Below are positions 61,765 to 64,000 of a DNA stretch of 64,000 bases, piece after piece. Origin of the DNA: JAMZMI01 sp964353015 (GTDB lineage: Bacteria > Bacteroidota > Bacteroidia > Cytophagales > Cyclobacteriaceae); contig CAYGUA010000023.1 of the NCBI GenBank assembly GCA_964353015.1, forward strand, positions 25,084 through 89,083, given 5' to 3'. The notes beneath the pieces were generated by a model. It saw only the letters and a program-made list of their open reading frames with translations, was not told the DNA's origin and ran no database searches. The position numbers and the translations under genes are program-made. The stretch's first letter is position 1. Each line of letters begins with the position of its first letter.

Positions 61765-63734
61765 CTAAATACTCTCAGAAGTGTTAATTCGGTGATCAAA
61801 AAGGCTAGTGCCAAAAGTAATGCATATTTCCATAAAGGCAGCCCATCATTTTGCGCTGAAGTTTTCTCGATGTATTCATCAACATTTTCCACCGACTCAA
61901 AAGTCACGTTCTTTTTACCCGAAATCATTTTTAATATTTCATCATCCGAAAGTTCTTTTAAATCAGATTCCTTTTTTGACAAATTGAATGCAAATGTTTT
62001 CAACGTATCCTTATTTCGAATGAGACGATAAAAACCTGGGCCTTCAAGAATAGAAGGTATTTCTAAGGACAGCTTACCATTGACACTTCGCACAATTGGA
62101 ACTATTTGAACCTTATCAGATTCCAAAAGCACATTGCTGTTCAACATCAGAGAATCATTTTCAACCGGTATCACTGCATCACCTATGATATAAGACAATT
62201 GAGAATCATTCTTATCATCCATGGATAGTTTATACATCAAAGGCAGAAATATACCATGCTTGTGAAGATTCGTATTTGTGTCATCTATTGGGCCTCCAAT
62301 CACATATAAATTCGATTTCACTTCATACATTAAAGGCTTTCCAGTTTTCGATTTTAATACAACATCACTTGGATTGGTAATATCCAGTTTGATTTTCATC
62401 CATGGTAAATTTGTTTCATTATTCTTTTGATTGAACACGGCGTTAAAATAAGGATGCTGCAAAGAAGAGAAACTAACATTATAAAGTGTTGTATCATTAG
62501 CTATTTTAACACCACTGCCTAAAAAAGAAATGTAAGAATTCAAATCAAGTTTATCAGATGGAATGAGCAAAACATTGTTTTTGTAATTATCTAAAAAACT
62601 CACAAACCAAGATGGAATTGACCTTAACCCATCAATTAATATTAAATCAGAATTCAACAAATCATCTGCTTTTATTCGATTAACGGAACTTGCAGTAAAA
62701 TCAAAATATGTATTATTCGAGTAGACTGTTTTTAAATAGTGATTTGGCACATTTTCATATATCTGATAAATCTTTGGTCTTACAAATTCATCAATTACAA
62801 AATAATATTGATTGTCAAAGGGGAACTGACCTTCTTCTATTTCAATTATATAATTTCCTTGTAACTCACCAGATCCGGATAGATCTACTTCAAGCCATTT
62901 CGTACTGTTCCCAGTGAAATTTTCCAGGAATGAGGAAATCTGTCGTTCACCTTTATAAACTTTTATTAAAGTTTCAGAAAAATTGTCAGGCCCAGAATTT
63001 TTTATAGAAAAATGGATCCTATTCTCATTTAATAAGCCAATAGGATTTTCAAGAAACAAAGAATCTATGAAAAGATTACTTTGAATCTCAGATTCCAATT
63101 TTATCAAATGATAATTTTTTAATGAATCATCAAGAAAATCAGATAAATCCTTGAAAGAACTCATTTGAAAGTCTGATAAAAAGTAAATCTTTTCCGTGTT
63201 TTCATTAATTCGATTAATCCTGGATTTAATTGACATAAGATCCACACCTCTATTTGTAAGACCAATCTCCGACAAACGATCACCAAGCTCACGTTTATAC
63301 AAAGTTCTATTATTCTTTTCGAATTCATTAGTCACCAAACCTATACTATAATTATCAGGATAATTTGAGGATAATTGGTTCATTAAATTAATTCCATCAG
63401 AAATTAAGTCATTATTACCTAGAGACCTGCGCCCCATACTGAACGAGTTATCGAGGTAAAATACTTCGTTCTGTGCTCCTTCAAGTTGATTGTTAGATAC
63501 TAAATATGGCTGAGAGAATGCAAAAACAAGAAACACGATCGCCAAAATTCTCATGAAAAGAATCAGCAATTTTCTTAGTACATTTTTTGAATTTGATTGG
63601 CTTTTGACGTTTGTCAAAAAGGATACATTAGAAAAATATAATCTCTTAACTCTCCTGAAATCAAACAAATGAATAACTATTGGTATAATAATGAGGAAAA
63701 GACCCCAAAGTGCCCCTGTATTAAGAAAACTCAT
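61761..63734 (-). CDS. BatA-type N-terminal domain protein
   Basis: This 657-residue membrane protein begins with the double-helix BatA domain (MSFLNTGALWGLFLIIIPIV, HLFDFRRVKRLYFSN, then a second helix near 55-77). A von Willebrand A-like region follows (about 90-225, FYLDNSFSMGRRSLGNN and IYFLSDFQMSS), then beta-rich periplasmic domains, and a final membrane helix (about 635-655). The D-x-S-x-S metal motif is present as LDNSFS. It is the first gene of the operon that runs to 57457. Such proteins are common in Bacteroidota; their exact role is unknown. Confidence 0.88.
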   Translation of the reverse strand: MSFLNTGALWGLFLIIIPIVIHLFDFRRVKRLYFSNVSFLTNVKSQSNSKNVLRKLLILFMRILAIVFLVFAFSQPYLVSNNQLEGAQNEVFYLDNSFSMGRRSLGNNDLISDGINLMNQLSSNYPDNYSIGLVTNEFEKNNRTLYKRELGDRLSEIGLTNRGVDLMSIKSRINRINENTEKIYFLSDFQMSSFKDLSDFLDDSLKNYHLIKLESEIQSNLFIDSLFLENPIGLLNENRIHFSIKNSGPDNFSETLIKVYKGERQISSFLENFTGNSTKWLEVDLSGSGELQGNYIIEIEEGQFPFDNQYYFVIDEFVRPKIYQIYENVPNHYLKTVYSNNTYFDFTASSVNRIKADDLLNSDLILIDGLRSIPSWFVSFLDNYKNNVLLIPSDKLDLNSYISFLGSGVKIANDTTLYNVSFSSLQHPYFNAVFNQKNNETNLPWMKIKLDITNPSDVVLKSKTGKPLMYEVKSNLYVIGGPIDDTNTNLHKHGIFLPLMYKLSMDDKNDSQLSYIIGDAVIPVENDSLMLNSNVLLESDKVQIVPIVRSVNGKLSLEIPSILEGPGFYRLIRNKDTLKTFAFNLSKKESDLKELSDDEILKMISGKKNVTFESVENVDEYIEKTSAQNDGLPLWKYALLLALAFLITELTLLRVFR

Positions 63735-64000
63735 TAAGGAAGGTTAAATTCATTTATTAACTAGATTCTATTTCTGTCTAACGAAGTTAATTTGATTAGG
63801 TCAAATGTTGCTAGTTCAACGTAATTAGAATTTTCTTTTTATGCACTAAAGAGTCACATTAAAAATTGGATGCCTTTTGTGAGCTATTAATTCAAAGCAA
63901 ATTGATTATTAAAAACACTCAAAAACATCAGACATTAGATAGTTTAACCCTAAATGAATTTTGAAAAACAATATTCAAAAAGAAAAGGGCATAAAAAAAC
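63735..64000. other. upstream region of the BatA-type operon
   Basis: This AT-rich sequence should contain the promoter of the seven-kilobase minus-strand operon. I see no full TAnnTTTG match, repeat, RNA gene or credible frame before the window ends. Confidence 0.4.

Noticed and set aside
1..64000. CRISPR array, insertion sequence or prophage
   Set aside because: No regularly spaced repeats, transposase, integrase or phage structural gene was found on either strand.

Overview
The window is chromosomal DNA from a member of the Bacteroidota, most likely a marine-type cytophagalean. The evidence is of four kinds. Secreted proteins end in T9SS/gliding-type sorting domains (28423-32076, 39253-41835). 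Shine-Dalgarno sites are largely absent. Promoters carry the Bacteroidota -7 element TAnnTTTG. Several families are typical of the phylum (DUF4199, BatA-type proteins, RHS proteins with DUF6443, GSII glutamine synthetase). No CRISPR array, insertion sequence or phage gene was seen. One tRNA (Lys-UUU) is present.

Layout. 1-3889: two tandem TPR sensor histidine kinases (the first cut by the window edge) behind a small unknown protein. 4097-10479: a small ORF, an exported protein, an ABC ATPase, an aldo/keto reductase, a FlgO/TolB-like TPR protein with palindromes in its promoter, and a metallo-beta-lactamase-fold hydrolase. 10493-22851: a six-gene minus-strand operon with a Tat/TPR protein, a 1611-residue lamin-tail/RHS protein, a small lipoprotein, an SH3-like exported protein, a second RHS/PKD protein and a predicted outer-membrane barrel. 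It is preceded by an unusual ~100-nt leader that folds back on itself and ends in a U-tract just before the first start codon.

23079-28135: a sulfur-handling cluster with a methyltransferase, a rhodanese, a CstB-like metallo-beta-lactamase/double-rhodanese protein, a SulP transporter and a Crp/Fnr regulator. Four copies of GTAAC-N4-G(T/A)TAC lie upstream of the four target genes. Each is centred the same distance (29.5 bp) from a -7 box, which corresponds to about -41.5, so the regulator probably activates all four.

28423-41835: a secreted FG-GAP/vanadium haloperoxidase fusion, a sodium:solute symporter, tRNA-Lys, a BatE-like protein, a nitrogen group (GSII, porin, AmtB) and a large gliding-type secreted protein. 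42270-53048: housekeeping and mixed genes (RlmD, MscS, EamA, histone-deacetylase family, glutaminase, HD hydrolase, helicase, TerB, AcpH, CrcB, thioesterase). 53215-57456: a plus-strand operon for GDP-D-glycero-alpha-D-manno-heptose, including a three-domain HddC-GmhB-kinase fusion. 57457-63734: a minus-strand operon with a BatA-type protein, a dihydroorotase homologue lacking its metal ligands, two DUF4199 proteins and two glycosyltransferases.

Start codons were re-examined by hand. Where the longest open frame began at TTG or overlapped a promoter, the better-supported internal start is given.
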